From NCBI RefSeq assembly GCF_000763375.1, contig NZ_JPSY01000001.1:372001-436000 (forward strand): a stretch of 64,000 bases of DNA. The letters run 5' to 3'. The notes under the pieces were generated by a model that saw nothing but the letters and a program-made list of their open reading frames with translations, had not been told where the DNA came from and ran no database searches. Made by a program: the position numbers and the translations under genes. Source of the DNA: Microbacterium profundi (lineage in GTDB: Bacteria; Actinomycetota; Actinomycetes; Actinomycetales; Microbacteriaceae). This document shows, in pieces, positions 9,374 to 19,396 of this stretch. Position 1 is the stretch's first letter. Each line of letters starts with the position of its first letter.

Positions 9374-10180
9374 GTGACCCTTCGACGAGCTCAGGGATCG
9401 ACGGATTCCTTCTCCGCTGCACCTTCGCGTGCGCGCATCTGGTGGGAGATCGCCATCGTCCTCGCGCTCGGCCTCGGCGAATCCGCCGTCTACTCGATCG
9501 TGCAGCTCGCATACCGGCTCACCGACTCCACACCGCTCGCGGATCAGACCACGGCGCTCAACCCCTCGCGCAGCGATCGCGAGATCTTCGATCTCATCTA
9601 CCAGGTGCTCGGGATCGCCTTCTCGATCGTGCCGGTGCTGCTGGTCTGCTTCCTGCTGTGGCAGGCCTCGCGCCCGCACCTCGGCAGGCTCGGACTGGAT
9701 GGCACACGGATCGGCCGCGACATCGGCCGCGGCATCCTGCTCGTGCTGGCCATCGGCATCCCGGGACTTGCGCTCTACGTCGGCGGACGGATGCTGGGAC
9801 TCTTCGTCGCCGTGAACGCCGGCAGCCTCGACAACTACTGGTGGACGGTGCCCGTCCTGCTCCTCTCCGCGGCGCGCGCGTCACTCATGGAGGAGTTCGT
9901 CGTGCTCGGGTATCTGTTCTTCCGCCTGAAGCAGCTGGGCTGGAGCATCTGGCCGATCATCATCGCGACCTCTGTGCTGCGAGCGAGCTACCACCTGTAC
10001 CAAGGGCCGGGAGCGTTCATCGGGAACCTCGCGATGGGTCTGCTGTTCGGCTGGCTCTTCGCCCGAACCGGTCGGCTGCTGCCGTTCCTGGTGGCGCATT
10101 TCCTGATCAACGCCGCCGCGTTCGTCGGCTACCCGTGGGCCGCGGCGACGTTCCCCGCCGTGTTCGGCCTGCCCGGCTGA
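9374..10180 (+). CDS. CPBP-family intramembrane metalloprotease
   Basis: 268-aa multi-pass protein with the CPBP (Abi) motifs: EE at LMEEFVVLGYLF near residue 180, the downstream SYHLYQG block, and a final membrane block with the conserved His/Asn (VAHFLINAAAF). Members are prenyl-protease-like (Rce1-like) membrane peptidases of mostly unknown substrate. GTG at 9374 follows a TAGCAT box (9362-9367) by 6 nt, a leaderless layout. The first codons (TLRRAQGST) are encoded by a dispersed short repeat, so the true N-terminus could be a little further in. It converges with the zinc-finger gene, with only 2 nt between stop codons. Confidence 0.88.
   Translation: MTLRRAQGSTDSFSAAPSRARIWWEIAIVLALGLGESAVYSIVQLAYRLTDSTPLADQTTALNPSRSDREIFDLIYQVLGIAFSIVPVLLVCFLLWQASRPHLGRLGLDGTRIGRDIGRGILLVLAIGIPGLALYVGGRMLGLFVAVNAGSLDNYWWTVPVLLLSAARASLMEEFVVLGYLFFRLKQLGWSIWPIIIATSVLRASYHLYQGPGAFIGNLAMGLLFGWLFARTGRLLPFLVAHFLINAAAFVGYPWAAATFPAVFGLPG
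9378..9397. repeat. Class-1 dispersed repeat at the CPBP start
   Basis: CCCTTCGACGAGCTCAGGGA, an imperfect palindrome. Three relatives of the form CTGAGCCTGTCGAAG occur inside gcvP (19222-19242), gcvH (19715-19737) and hsdM (59397-59417). This copy encodes residues 2-8 of the CPBP protein. Confidence 0.75.
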
Positions 10181-10182
10181 AG

Positions 10183-10491
10183 TCAGTCGAACAGGTCGCT
10201 GAGCCAGCTCTCGCGCTTGCGGGGTCGACCGTGACCATCCCGGTCATCGCGGCGATGACCGTCGTAGCGCGGCTGCTCGTACGCCGGCGGGGCGTTACGC
10301 TGCTCACGGTCTCGGCGCTCCGACGTCGGCGGAGCGTAGGACTGCGGCTGCGGAGGCGTGACTGAGCGCTCGATGATCTTGTCGAGCTCACCACGGTCGA
10401 GCCAGACACCGCGGCACTGCGGACAGTAATCGATCTCAATACCGCTGCGATCGGTCATGACGAGGGTGGAACCATCAGTAGGACATTGCAT
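10183..10491 (-). CDS. Zinc-ribbon (TFIIB-like) small protein
   Basis: 102 aa. The N-terminus carries a two-CxxC ribbon (MQCPTDG and DYCPQCRGVWLDRGELDKI), the pattern of the zf-TFIIB domain family. The rest is low-complexity, rich in Pro, Arg and Asp, and ends WLSDLFD. ATG at 10491 is chosen because the conserved domain starts there; the frame is open further but reads as non-domain sequence. It lies 22 nt after the PH-domain gene at the end of the peptide-transporter operon. Function unknown; metal binding is inferred from the cysteines. Confidence 0.8.
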   Translation of the reverse strand: MQCPTDGSTLVMTDRSGIEIDYCPQCRGVWLDRGELDKIIERSVTPPQPQSYAPPTSERRDREQRNAPPAYEQPRYDGHRRDDRDGHGRPRKRESWLSDLFD

Positions 10492-10513
10492 GAGCCGACA
10501 CAACCAGATGTCG

Positions 10514-11071
10514 CTATGAGAACCGTGTGACAACGATCGCGATGACGGCCCACACCGCGAGCACCGCGAAAGCGATGATCGCCGGCCGGTCCCAACTGCG
10601 CAAGACAACAGCCTCCGGCGACACATCAGCCTCGAGGCGCAGACGCTGCAGCTTCGCGATACCGTCGTGCGCCCCGTCGTCGGCGTCCTCACGGGTTCGT
10701 CCGGGTCCGAGCCTTCGAGGCCGTGAGCGCGACGGCCCGCCGAAGCACCTCACGACCTGACCGTCATCGAGGGTCAGTTCGAGCTGCCACCGCATCGCGA
10801 CGCGTTTCATTCTGCTCCACGGCACCCACGTTCGCCTGACGATGTTCTGGACGCCGACGCCAGTGGTGTCGGCGCGGACGTCTGAGGCGATCCCCGCGAC
10901 GTGGATGACCCAGAGCAGCAGCAGCAGCCAGGGCGCAAGCAGGAGTGCTTCACCGATGCCGGATCGGACGGTCGCCTCGACCAGCAGCGCTGCGGCGATC
11001 ACCGCGGTGATGCCGAACAGCCAGACGGCACCGGTGACCCGAAAGACCCGCGGCGGCCTGGCCGCCGACAT
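10514..11071 (-). CDS. PH-like domain membrane protein
   Basis: 185 aa. Two N-terminal hydrophobic segments (about residues 12-30 and 38-58) are followed by a soluble beta-rich block (RADTTGVGVQNIVRRTWVPW) that looks like a bacterial PH-type domain, then a C-terminal transmembrane helix (about 165-182). ATG at 11071 overlaps the stop of the ABC ATPase by one base (TGATG), indicating coupling to the transporter operon. No enzymatic motif. The role in the operon is unknown. Confidence 0.72.
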   Translation of the reverse strand: MSAARPPRVFRVTGAVWLFGITAVIAAALLVEATVRSGIGEALLLAPWLLLLLWVIHVAGIASDVRADTTGVGVQNIVRRTWVPWSRMKRVAMRWQLELTLDDGQVVRCFGGPSRSRPRRLGPGRTREDADDGAHDGIAKLQRLRLEADVSPEAVVLRSWDRPAIIAFAVLAVWAVIAIVVTRFS

Positions 11072-12717
11072 CAGCCGACGCCACCCAGCGGCAGCGAAGC
11101 ACCGGGGATGGCCTCCAGCAGCCGGCGGGTGTACTCCTGCTGCGGGTTGCTGAAGATGTCGTCGACCCTCCCCTGCTCGACGATGCGGCCCTTCTCCATG
11201 ACGCATACGAGATCCGCCGCGACCCGGACCACCGCGAGGTCGTGCGTGATGAACAGATATGTCAACCCGAGATCGCGCTGGAGGTCGGAGAGCAGATTCA
11301 GGATCTGGTCCTGCACCAGCACGTCCAGGGCGGAGACTGCTTCGTCCAACACGACGATGTCAGGCTTCAGTGCGATCGCACGTGCGATCGCCACGCGCTG
11401 CCGCTGACCTCCGGACAGCTCATTCGGGTAGCGCCACGCGAGCTCCTGCGGCAGAGCGACCTGCTCCAGCAGTTCGAGCGAACGCTGATGCTGCTCTTCC
11501 CTGGTGCCGATGCCGTGCACGTGCAGGGGTTCTGCGATGAGGCTCCCGATGCTGCGCAGCGGGTCGAGCGAGCCGTACGGATCCTGGAACACCGGCTGCA
11601 TTCGCCGACGCAGCCGGAAGACGTCGGCGCGCGACATCGTGCTGGTGGCTTCACCGTCGATGAAGATCTCACCGTCAGTCGGCTTCTCCAACTGCAGCAG
11701 CATCTTCGCGACCGTGGATTTTCCCGATCCCGACTCTCCCACGAGCGCCAGCGTCTTGCCGCGAGGAATCGAGAACGACACCTCGTCGACGGCGCGGAAG
11801 CGTTCGTGCTTGAGACCGCCCGTGCGGATCGAGTAGTCCTTGACGAGATCGCGCACCTCGACCACGGGAGCCGCCGTGCCGGCCGGCTCGTCGCTCGCGT
11901 GCACGGTGGTGCCGATGCGCTTCGAGGCAAGGCTCGGAGCCGCGGCGACGAGGCGCTGGGTGTACGGATGCTGCGGGTTGGTGAGGATCTCGGCGCTGGG
12001 TCCCGCTTCGACGATCTCACCCTGATTCATCACCAGGATGCGGTCAGCACGCTCTGCGGCAAGACCGAGATCGTGCGTGATCAGCAGCACCGAGGTGCCC
12101 CGATCACTGGTGAGCGAGGCGAGGTGATCCAGGATCACGCGCTGCACCGTGACGTCGAGCGCGCTGGTGGGCTCGTCGGCGATCAGCAGCTTCGGGTCGG
12201 CCGCCAAGCCGATTCCGATGAGCGCGCGCTGGCGCATTCCCCCGGAGAACTGATGCGGGAACTGGTGCATGCGGCGGGCCGCGTCGCTGAGGCCGGCTTG
12301 GACCAGCACCTCCACGGCACGGTCGTGCACCTCTCGTCGACCTTGCGCCAGACCGTTGGCGCGGACCGCCTCCTTGACCTGGAATCCGATCGACCAGACG
12401 GGGTTGAGGTTCGACATCGGGTCCTGCGGCACGTAGCCGATCTCGCGACCGCGGATCCGCTCCATCTCCCCACGACTCGCCTTCGTGAGGTCCCTGCCCG
12501 TGAGCACGATACTGCCGCTGGTCACCGTACCGGTGCCGGGCAGCAGATCGATGATCGCCGCCGCGGTGGTCGACTTGCCCGAACCCGACTCCCCCACGAT
12601 GGCGAGCGTCTCGCCCTCGAGGATGTCGAAGCTCACGCCGTGCAGCACCTCTCGGGACTGCCGGCCGCTGCGGAATGCGACCTTCAGATCGCGGATGCTG
12701 AGCAGTGGCTGGTTCAT
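11071..12717 (-). CDS. Peptide ABC transporter, fused double ATPase (DppD-DppF type)
   Basis: 548 aa with two complete ABC domains. Domain 1 (about 1-260) has Walker A GESGSGKST, signature FSGGMRQR and Walker B LLIADEPT. Domain 2 (about 285-540) has GESGSGKST, LSGGQRQRVAIARA and VVLDEAVSALD. Both carry the oligopeptide-ATPase tail pattern for site dimerisation (NPQHPYTQRL and NPQQEYTRRL). It powers uptake of di- or oligopeptides with the adjacent permeases. It overlaps dppC by 4 nt (ATGA) and the PH-domain gene by 1 nt. Fused ATPases are common in actinobacterial peptide systems. Confidence 0.94.
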   Translation of the reverse strand: MNQPLLSIRDLKVAFRSGRQSREVLHGVSFDILEGETLAIVGESGSGKSTTAAAIIDLLPGTGTVTSGSIVLTGRDLTKASRGEMERIRGREIGYVPQDPMSNLNPVWSIGFQVKEAVRANGLAQGRREVHDRAVEVLVQAGLSDAARRMHQFPHQFSGGMRQRALIGIGLAADPKLLIADEPTSALDVTVQRVILDHLASLTSDRGTSVLLITHDLGLAAERADRILVMNQGEIVEAGPSAEILTNPQHPYTQRLVAAAPSLASKRIGTTVHASDEPAGTAAPVVEVRDLVKDYSIRTGGLKHERFRAVDEVSFSIPRGKTLALVGESGSGKSTVAKMLLQLEKPTDGEIFIDGEATSTMSRADVFRLRRRMQPVFQDPYGSLDPLRSIGSLIAEPLHVHGIGTREEQHQRSLELLEQVALPQELAWRYPNELSGGQRQRVAIARAIALKPDIVVLDEAVSALDVLVQDQILNLLSDLQRDLGLTYLFITHDLAVVRVAADLVCVMEKGRIVEQGRVDDIFSNPQQEYTRRLLEAIPGASLPLGGVG

Positions 12718-13658
12718 CGCTGTGCCCTCGCCTTCGGGTCGACGGCGTCGCGCAGCAGCTCGCCGAGTGTGATGAACGCCAGCACCGTGAGCGTCAGCGC
12801 GAGCGACGGCCAGAACAGTGCCATCGGCGCGGTGCGGATGCTCGTCTGCGCCTGGCTGATGTCATTGCCCCACGACATGGTGCCGCCGCCGAGGCCGACG
12901 CCGAGGAACGACAGCGTCGCCTCCGCGACGATCGCCGCACCGAGGCTCAACGTGGCGACGACGATGACCGGGGCCATCGCGTTCGGCAGCACGTGCGAGA
13001 TGAGCGTGCGGAATCGGGAGAGCCCGACGGCTTCCGCGCCCATCACGAAGTCCGCCTGTTTCACGCGCAGCACCTCGGCGCGCATGATCCTCGCCGTCGA
13101 TGCCCACGCGAAGCCGCCGATCGCGAACGCGAGCACGATCTCGTTTCGCACCGGCATCACCGACATCACGACGATCGCGGCGATGATGTACGGGATGGTG
13201 AAGAAGATGTCACCGACGCGGGACAGCAGCGAATCGAGCCATCCGCCGTAGAAGCCGGCGAAGGCCCCCATCGCCATTCCGACGATCGTGCTGATGAGAG
13301 TCGCCAGAACGCCCACGATGACAGACGTACGCGTGCCCCAGATGATTCGCGAGTACACATCGCAGCCCTGACGTGTGAATCCGAAGGGATGTCCTTCTTC
13401 TGGACCGCCGTTACTGCTCGCGAGCGAACAGCCGTTGTTCGGCGCCACGCTCGTGAAGAGTCCTGGCCAGAGCGAGACGATGACCACGAGCAGCACGAAT
13501 GCGGAGGAGATCCAGAACAGGGGGCGCCTGCGCAGGTCTCGCCACGCATCGATCCAGAGGTTGCTGCGCTTGGCGCTGATACGGACGACGTCGACTGGGA
13601 CCGACGTCGTGTCGACGGGAGCGACGAAGTGCTCTGCGTGCGCGTCAGGACGGGACAT
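12714..13658 (-). CDS. Peptide ABC transporter permease (DppC/OppC type)
   Basis: 314 aa, six predicted membrane segments, with the OppC N-terminal domain (WRDLRRRPLFWISSAFVLL) and the EAA loop near GAEAVGLSRFRTLISHVLPN. ATG at 13658 (SRPDAHAEHF) is used; it overlaps the end of the upstream permease by 14 nt. An extracytoplasmic loop with two cysteines (NNGCSLASSN and RQGCDVYSR) is typical of actinobacterial OppC. It pairs with the upstream permease to form the channel. Confidence 0.93.
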   Translation of the reverse strand: MSRPDAHAEHFVAPVDTTSVPVDVVRISAKRSNLWIDAWRDLRRRPLFWISSAFVLLVVIVSLWPGLFTSVAPNNGCSLASSNGGPEEGHPFGFTRQGCDVYSRIIWGTRTSVIVGVLATLISTIVGMAMGAFAGFYGGWLDSLLSRVGDIFFTIPYIIAAIVVMSVMPVRNEIVLAFAIGGFAWASTARIMRAEVLRVKQADFVMGAEAVGLSRFRTLISHVLPNAMAPVIVVATLSLGAAIVAEATLSFLGVGLGGGTMSWGNDISQAQTSIRTAPMALFWPSLALTLTVLAFITLGELLRDAVDPKARAQR

Positions 13659-14577
13659 AGCGGATCCTCGGATCGAGCAGGCCGTAGACGAGGTCCACGA
13701 CGATATTGATGAGCACATAGACGACGACGAACACCGTGACGAACGACACGACCGTCGGATTCTCGCCGCGGATGATCGCCTGATACAGGGTGTTGCCCAC
13801 ACCGGGGACGTTGAAGATGCCCTCCGTCACGGTGGCGCCGACCATCAGGATGCCGAACACGGTGCCGAGGTCGGTGACCATGGGGATCAGTGAGTTGCGC
13901 AGCACGTGCACCGGGATCACGCGTCCTCGCGACAGACCCTTGCTGTACGCGGTGCGCACCCAGTCCTGGTTGAGGGTCTCGATCGTCGACGTCCTGGTGA
14001 GGCGCATGCTCGTCGCGTACACACTCAATCCGAGCACGATGGCCGGCAGCCACAGATCACCCCAGTCGTTGCGTGCCCCGACTGTGGGTCTGAACCAGCC
14101 GAGCTGTACGGCGAGGAAGTACTGTGCGAGAAAGGCCAGCACGAAGATCGGCACGGCCACGAAGACGAGCGCGACCACCAGCATCGAGTTGTCGAAGATG
14201 CCGCCCTTGCCGAGCGCGGAGAACAGCCCGATCACGATGGCCAGGACGAATGCGATCACGACCGCCATCACCGCGAGACGCAGCGTGACCGGGAACGTCC
14301 TTGCGAGGATGTCGATCACCGGCTGGCCGGAGAAGCTGATGCCGAAGTCGAGCCGGAAGATGCCGGCGATGTAGTAGAAGTACTGCACGATGAACGGCTG
14401 ATCGAGATGGTACTGCGCGCGCAGCCTCTCAAGCAGAGCCGGGTTCGGCTGACGGTCTCCGAACAGCGCGGCGATGGGATCGCCGGGCATCGCGAAGACC
14501 ATGAAGTAGATCAGCAGGGTGGCGCCGAAGAACACCGGAATCGCCTGCAGGATCCGTTTGAGGATGTAAAGAGCCAC
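13645..14577 (-). CDS. Peptide ABC transporter permease (DppB/OppB type)
   Basis: 310 aa with the DppB N-terminal signature (YILKRILQAIPVFFGATLLIY), MPGDPIAALFG, and the EAA motif around RTAYSKGLSRGRVIPVHVLRN. GTG at 14577 has GGGAGG upstream. It forms the translocation channel with the DppC-type permease. It is separated from the binding-protein gene by 81 nt that contain a strong hairpin, a usual device for giving the binding protein higher expression. Confidence 0.94.
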   Translation of the reverse strand: MALYILKRILQAIPVFFGATLLIYFMVFAMPGDPIAALFGDRQPNPALLERLRAQYHLDQPFIVQYFYYIAGIFRLDFGISFSGQPVIDILARTFPVTLRLAVMAVVIAFVLAIVIGLFSALGKGGIFDNSMLVVALVFVAVPIFVLAFLAQYFLAVQLGWFRPTVGARNDWGDLWLPAIVLGLSVYATSMRLTRTSTIETLNQDWVRTAYSKGLSRGRVIPVHVLRNSLIPMVTDLGTVFGILMVGATVTEGIFNVPGVGNTLYQAIIRGENPTVVSFVTVFVVVYVLINIVVDLVYGLLDPRIRYVPS

Positions 14578-14610
14578 CCTCGACCTCCCTTCGAGTGCGC
14601 GGACGCACGT

Positions 14611-14649
14611 ACGACGAGGCGATGGTCGTGTTCACCACCGCCTCGTCGT
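14611..14649 (-). terminator. Intercistronic hairpin between binding protein and permease genes
   Basis: Perfect 11-bp inverted repeat: ACGACGAGGCG at 14611-14621 and CGCCTCGTCGT at 14639-14649, with a 17-nt loop. It lies just after the binding-protein stop and before the permease. A partial terminator or mRNA 3'-end stabiliser is the likely role. Confidence 0.65.
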
Positions 14650-14658
14650 GTGTCGGTG

Positions 14659-16290
14659 TCAGCTGACCTTGGTGATCTGCTCGTAGAGCGGCACCGAGTT
14701 CCAGCCGAACTCAACGTTGTCCACGGTCTCGCCGTAGCCGCCGACCACGTTCGAGTACCACAGCGGCGTCGCGGGGAGGTCCTGCAGAAGCACTTCCTGC
14801 GCCTTCTGGAACAGGCCGTTCGCCTCTTCGGCGTCCGTGGCCGAGATGCCCTCCGACAGCAGCTTGTCGAACTCGGGGTTCGAGTAGTCACCGTCGTTGG
14901 AGCCGGCGTTGGTCGCGTAGAGCGGGCCGAGGAAGTTGTACAGACCGGGGTAATCGGCCTGCCATCCGGTACGGAAAGCGGTCTGGATGGTGCGCTCGGT
15001 GACCTCACCGCGCAGCTCGGCGAACGTCGGGTACGGTGCGCCCGATGCCTCGATGCCGAGAGTGTTCTTGATGGAGTTCGCTGTCGCGTCGACCCAGGCC
15101 TGGTGGCCGCCGTCCGCGTTGTACGCGATCTGGAACTCACCGCTCCACGGGCTGATCGCGTCGGCCTCGGCCCACAGCTCCTTGGCCTTCTCGGGGTCGT
15201 ACGCCAGAACCTCGGCGCCCGTGAGCGAGTCGGACCAGCCGTCGATGACCGGCGAGGTGAAGTCGCTGGCCGGGGTGCGGGTGCCCTGGAAGATCACGTC
15301 GGTGATCTCCTGGCGGTTGATCGACATCGAGATCGCCTGACGACGCAGCACGCCTTCTTCGCCACCGAAGTGCTCGAGGCGCTCCGGGATCGTGAACGAC
15401 TGGAAGATCGCTGCCGGCTGGTTCACCGCGCGGTCGCCCAAGTCGGACTCGAAGGTCTCGAATGCCGAGTCCGGGATCGCGTCGAGGACGTCGAGCTCAC
15501 CGGCGAGCAGGTCCGCGTATGCGGAATCCTGAGACGCGTAGAACTTGATGTCCAGTCCGCCGTTGGCCGGGGTGCGGGGTCCGTCGTAGTCCGGGTTGGA
15601 CACGAGGTTGATGCCGACGTCATGCTGCCACGCGCCTTCGCCCTCGAGCATGTACGGGCCGTTGCCGATCGGGTTCTCGCCGAACGACTCGATGTCGTCG
15701 AAGGCCGCGTCGGGCAGTGGGTAGTAGGCCGAGTACCCCAGGCGCTGTGCGAAGTCGGAGGCCGGCTTGTTCAGCGCGATCGTGAAGGTGTAATCGTCGA
15801 CCTGCTCCAGGCCTGTCAGCTCGGAGTCCGCGTCGTAGCTGAAGCCCTCGATGTCCTCGAAGAAGTAGCTGGAGAGCTGCTCGTTCGACGCGAGTGCGCC
15901 GTAGTTCCACGCCTTGATGAAGTTGTCAGCGGTGACCTCTTCGCCATCGGTGAACGTGAGCCCCTCGCGGATCTTGACCGTCAGGTTCTGCGGGTCATCG
16001 ACCGTGATCTCCTCGGCGACGTCGTTGAACACCGAACCGTCAGCCGCGTAGCCGATGAGTCCTGCGAACATCGCGTCGAGGATCTTGCCGCCCCCGACCT
16101 CGTTGGTGTTGGTCGGGATCAGCGGGTTCTGCGGCTCGGAGCCGTTGACCGTGATGATCGCCGTGGCGTCGCCCCCGGCGTCTTCGCCATCGTCGCCGGC
16201 GCCGTTGTTCGAGCCCGCGCAACCGACCAGCACAAGAGCGCTGGCGGAGAGCAGACCGACCCCGGCCAGGGTGATCTTGTTTCGCTTCAT
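14659..16290 (-). CDS. Peptide ABC transporter substrate-binding lipoprotein (DppA/OppA family)
   Basis: 543 aa, SBP family 5. A signal peptide with lipobox LVGC places the lipidated cysteine at residue 24 (MKRNKITLAG, then SALVLVGCAGS). The acidic, Asp/Gly-rich linker after it is typical of Gram-positive lipoproteins. Later blocks such as IREGLTFTDGEEVTADNFIKAW and NGPYMLEGEG match the family. It captures peptides outside the membrane for the downstream permease-ATPase. It is the first gene of the operon, with AGGAGG upstream of ATG at 16290. The exact substrate cannot be read from sequence. Confidence 0.94.
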   Translation of the reverse strand: MKRNKITLAGVGLLSASALVLVGCAGSNNGAGDDGEDAGGDATAIITVNGSEPQNPLIPTNTNEVGGGKILDAMFAGLIGYAADGSVFNDVAEEITVDDPQNLTVKIREGLTFTDGEEVTADNFIKAWNYGALASNEQLSSYFFEDIEGFSYDADSELTGLEQVDDYTFTIALNKPASDFAQRLGYSAYYPLPDAAFDDIESFGENPIGNGPYMLEGEGAWQHDVGINLVSNPDYDGPRTPANGGLDIKFYASQDSAYADLLAGELDVLDAIPDSAFETFESDLGDRAVNQPAAIFQSFTIPERLEHFGGEEGVLRRQAISMSINRQEITDVIFQGTRTPASDFTSPVIDGWSDSLTGAEVLAYDPEKAKELWAEADAISPWSGEFQIAYNADGGHQAWVDATANSIKNTLGIEASGAPYPTFAELRGEVTERTIQTAFRTGWQADYPGLYNFLGPLYATNAGSNDGDYSNPEFDKLLSEGISATDAEEANGLFQKAQEVLLQDLPATPLWYSNVVGGYGETVDNVEFGWNSVPLYEQITKVS

Positions 16291-16433
16291 GTCTATGTCC
16301 TCCTGTGGACAGGTGCAAATGCGTCCCGTGTTCGGGTCGCAGATGTGTTGAGACTAACCTCGCGCGCGCGATTTGAGGCCCTGTGTTAATCAACCGTTAC
16401 TGAGTGGAGACCTTCATGAAACATCGATTTCTG

Positions 16434-19388
16434 CTACGCGAACGCCTCGATCGGCGGGCATGCGCAGACGAGGTTGCGGTCGCCGTATGCCTGGTCGATC
16501 CGTCGCACGGGTGGCCAGTACTTGCCCGCGACCAGGGAATGCACCGGATATGCCGCATCCTCGCGCGTGTAAGCGTGCGTCCATTCCCCCGCGATCAGCG
16601 AGACCGCGGTGTGTGGTGCGTTCACGAGCGGATTATCGTCTGCAGGCCAGCGACCGGATGCCACGGCATCCGCCTCGCCCTTGATCATGATCATCGCCTC
16701 GATGAACCGATCGATCTCGCCGAGGTCTTCCGACTCGGTCGGCTCGACCATCAGCGTGCCTGGTACGGGGAACGACATGGTCGGGGCGTGGAAGCCGTAG
16801 TCGATGAGACGCTTTGCGACATCGTCGACGGTGATGCCGGTGGCCTCCTTGAGCGGGCGGAGGTCGAGGATGCATTCGTGCGCCACCCGGTCGTCCTCAC
16901 CCGTGTAGAGCACGGGGAAGTGATCGCGCAGGCGCGCGGCGATGTAGTTCGCCGACAGGACGGCTGCTGCAGTCGCGTCGCGCAGTCCTTCGGCTCCCAT
17001 CATCCGCACGTACGACCACGAGATCGGCAGGATGCCGGCCGATCCATACGGCGCGGCGGAGACCGCTCCCCCGGCGAACTCGTAGCCGCCAGAGTGCGTC
17101 GCACGCTGCGCGAGGGGGTGAGAGGGCAGGTGCGGCGCCAGGTGCGCTTTCGCCGCCACCGGACCGATTCCGGGGCCGCCGCCGCCGTGCGGGATCGCGA
17201 ACGTCTTGTGCAGGTTCAGGTGCGAGACGTCGCCGCCGAGATCACCGAAACGAGCGTAGCCGAGCAGTGCGTTGAGGTTCGCGCCGTCGACGTAAACCTG
17301 GCCGCCGGCGTCGTGCACCGCGGAGGTGATCTCCACGACGTCGTGCTCGTACACGCCGTGCGTCGAGGGGTACGTGATCATGAGCGCAGCGATCTCTTCG
17401 GCGTTCGACGCGATCTTCGCGCGCAGATCGTCGAGATCGACGTTGCCCAGCTCGTCGCACGCGACGACGACGACCTTCATGCCGGCGAGCACCGCGGATG
17501 CCGCGTTCGTACCGTGCGCCGACGACGGGATCAGGCACACCGTGCGGTGCGTGTCGCCGTTCGCGAGGTGGTAACCGCGGATCGCGAGGAGTCCGGCGAG
17601 CTCGCCCTGCGAGCCGGCGTTCGGCTGCAGCGAGACGGCGTCGTATCCGGTGACCTCTGCGAGCCAGCTCTCGAGCTGGTCGATCATCTCGAGGTAGCCC
17701 TCGACGTCGGATGCCGGGGCGAACGGGTGGATCCCGGCGAACTCCGGCCATGTGATCGATGCCATCTCGGTCGCCGCGTTGAGCTTCATGGTGCACGAAC
17801 CCAGCGGGATCATGCCGCGATCGAGCGCGTAGTCGCGATCGGCCAGGCTCTTCAGGTACCGCATCATCGCCGTCTCGCTGTGATGCACGTGGAAGACGGG
17901 GTGGGTGAGGTATTCGTCCTGGCGGGTCAGCGAGGTCGGGAGTGCAGTGGCTTCGACTCGCTGCGCTCGCTCAGCCCGTTTCGTCTCGCTCCGCTCGCTC
18001 AACGACCCGCGAAGGCTCGCCCGCGGCAGCGAGCCGAAGGCGGACGACTTCGCGCCGAAGAGCGAAGCGACGGCATCCAGTTCAGCACGCGTGGTCGTCT
18101 CGTCCACCGAGATCGCGATCGTGTCGTCGTCCACGAGGCGGAGCAGGATGCCGAGCTCGTCGTGCGCACGCCCGACCAGCGCTGCGGCACCGGCCGCGTG
18201 CACCGTGAGTGTGTCGAAGAACGCCTCGTGCACGACCTCGGTGCCGGCTTCGGCCAGTCGATCGCCCAGAGCAGCGGCCTTGGACGCGACGCCCGTCGCG
18301 ATCCCGCGCAGTCCGTCAGGCCCGTGGTAGACCGCATACATCGCCGCCATGACGGCGAGCAGCACCTGTGCCGTGCAGATGTTGCTCGTGGCCTTCTCGC
18401 GGCGGATGTGCTGCTCCCGCGTCTGCAGGGACAGCCGGTACGCGGGCTTGCCGTCGGCATCCACCGATACACCGACGAGGCGCCCTGGCAGCTGTCGCTC
18501 GAGTCCCTGACGCACGGCCATGTAGCCGGCGTGCGGACCGCCGAAGCCCATCGGCACACCGAAGCGCTGGGTGGTGCCGACCGCGACGTCGGCGCCGAGC
18601 GATCCGGGCGAGCTGATCAGGGTGAGGGCGAGCAGATCGGCCGCGACGACCGCGAGGCCGCCCGCGACGTGCGCGGCGTCGATCACGGCACTCGGATCCC
18701 AGACGAGACCGGATGCCGCGGGGTACTGCACGAACACGCCGAAGAGCTCATCGGGCAGAGCCTCGCCTCCGGCGAGATCGCGTTCGACGAGTTCGATGTC
18801 GAGCGCTGCCGCACGGGTGGAGAGTAGCGCCTTGGTCTGCGGGAACGCACCGGCATCCACCACGAACACGTTCGTCTTCGCCTTCGAGGCTCGCCTGGCC
18901 AGCAGCATCCCCTCGGCCACGGCCGTGGACTCATCCAGCATCGAGGCGTTCGCCGTCGACAGGCCGGTGAGGTCGGCGACCATCGTCTGGAAGTTGATCA
19001 GCGCCTCCAGGCGACCCTGCGAGATCTCCGGCTGGTACGGCGTGTACGCCGTGTACCAGGACGGATTCTCCAGAACGTTGCGCTGGATCACGCTGGGGGT
19101 CAGCGTGCCGTAGTAGCCGAGTCCGATCATCGAACGGTTCACCCGGTTGCGCGAGGCGAACGCGCGCAACTCGGCGAGCGCCTCGGCCTCGGAGGCGGCG
19201 GGCGGGATGACACCATCCCCGGTCGCTGAGCCTGTCGAAGCGTCGGTGTAGATCGATGCCGGCACAGCGCCGCGCATCAGCGCCTCGAGCGAGGTGGAGG
19301 GGTCGGAGGTGTCGACGCCGAGGGCGTCCAGCATGATGCGCTGGGTCTCGACTGTCGTCCCGATGTGACGATCGGCGAAATTGGTCAC
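16434..19388 (-). CDS. gcvP: Glycine dehydrogenase (decarboxylating), P protein
   Basis: 984-aa PLP enzyme that decarboxylates glycine in the glycine cleavage system and hands the aminomethyl group to GcvH. N-terminal ADRHIGT and the PLP-lysine region [18 protein letters not shown] are present. GTG at 19388 is chosen ([10 protein letters not shown]), 6 nt after the gcvH stop; a TTG three codons upstream overlapping that stop is an alternative. Two dispersed repeats are inserted in frame: a short one near residues 50-56 (DASTGSATG) and a long one near residues 461-480 ([15 protein letters not shown]). Both are absent from usual GcvP in my recollection. Last gene of gcvTHP. Confidence 0.95.
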   Translation of the reverse strand: MTNFADRHIGTTVETQRIMLDALGVDTSDPSTSLEALMRGAVPASIYTDASTGSATGDGVIPPAASEAEALAELRAFASRNRVNRSMIGLGYYGTLTPSVIQRNVLENPSWYTAYTPYQPEISQGRLEALINFQTMVADLTGLSTANASMLDESTAVAEGMLLARRASKAKTNVFVVDAGAFPQTKALLSTRAAALDIELVERDLAGGEALPDELFGVFVQYPAASGLVWDPSAVIDAAHVAGGLAVVAADLLALTLISSPGSLGADVAVGTTQRFGVPMGFGGPHAGYMAVRQGLERQLPGRLVGVSVDADGKPAYRLSLQTREQHIRREKATSNICTAQVLLAVMAAMYAVYHGPDGLRGIATGVASKAAALGDRLAEAGTEVVHEAFFDTLTVHAAGAAALVGRAHDELGILLRLVDDDTIAISVDETTTRAELDAVASLFGAKSSAFGSLPRASLRGSLSERSETKRAERAQRVEATALPTSLTRQDEYLTHPVFHVHHSETAMMRYLKSLADRDYALDRGMIPLGSCTMKLNAATEMASITWPEFAGIHPFAPASDVEGYLEMIDQLESWLAEVTGYDAVSLQPNAGSQGELAGLLAIRGYHLANGDTHRTVCLIPSSAHGTNAASAVLAGMKVVVVACDELGNVDLDDLRAKIASNAEEIAALMITYPSTHGVYEHDVVEITSAVHDAGGQVYVDGANLNALLGYARFGDLGGDVSHLNLHKTFAIPHGGGGPGIGPVAAKAHLAPHLPSHPLAQRATHSGGYEFAGGAVSAAPYGSAGILPISWSYVRMMGAEGLRDATAAAVLSANYIAARLRDHFPVLYTGEDDRVAHECILDLRPLKEATGITVDDVAKRLIDYGFHAPTMSFPVPGTLMVEPTESEDLGEIDRFIEAMIMIKGEADAVASGRWPADDNPLVNAPHTAVSLIAGEWTHAYTREDAAYPVHSLVAGKYWPPVRRIDQAYGDRNLVCACPPIEAFA
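17951..18008. repeat. Class-2 dispersed palindromic repeat inside gcvP
   Basis: Stretch with the units CTTCGACTCGCTGCGCTCG, GTTTCGTCTCGCTCCG and CTCGCTCAACGACCC. On the gcvP strand it is read in frame as the peptide [14 protein letters not shown]. Related copies lie in nadB, hsdM, the gcv leader and 27098-27216. Confidence 0.85.
19222..19242. repeat. Class-1 dispersed repeat inside gcvP
   Basis: CGCTGAGCCTGTCGAAGCG core, read in frame as DASTGSAT near the GcvP N-terminus. It matches the gcvH copy in the same orientation. Confidence 0.7.
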
Positions 19389-19396
19389 GAGCTCGA

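Noticed and set aside
13906..16389. Long plus-strand open frame opposite the peptide-transporter genes
   Set aside because: It is the antisense shadow of clear transporter genes in high-GC DNA; no domain or start signal.
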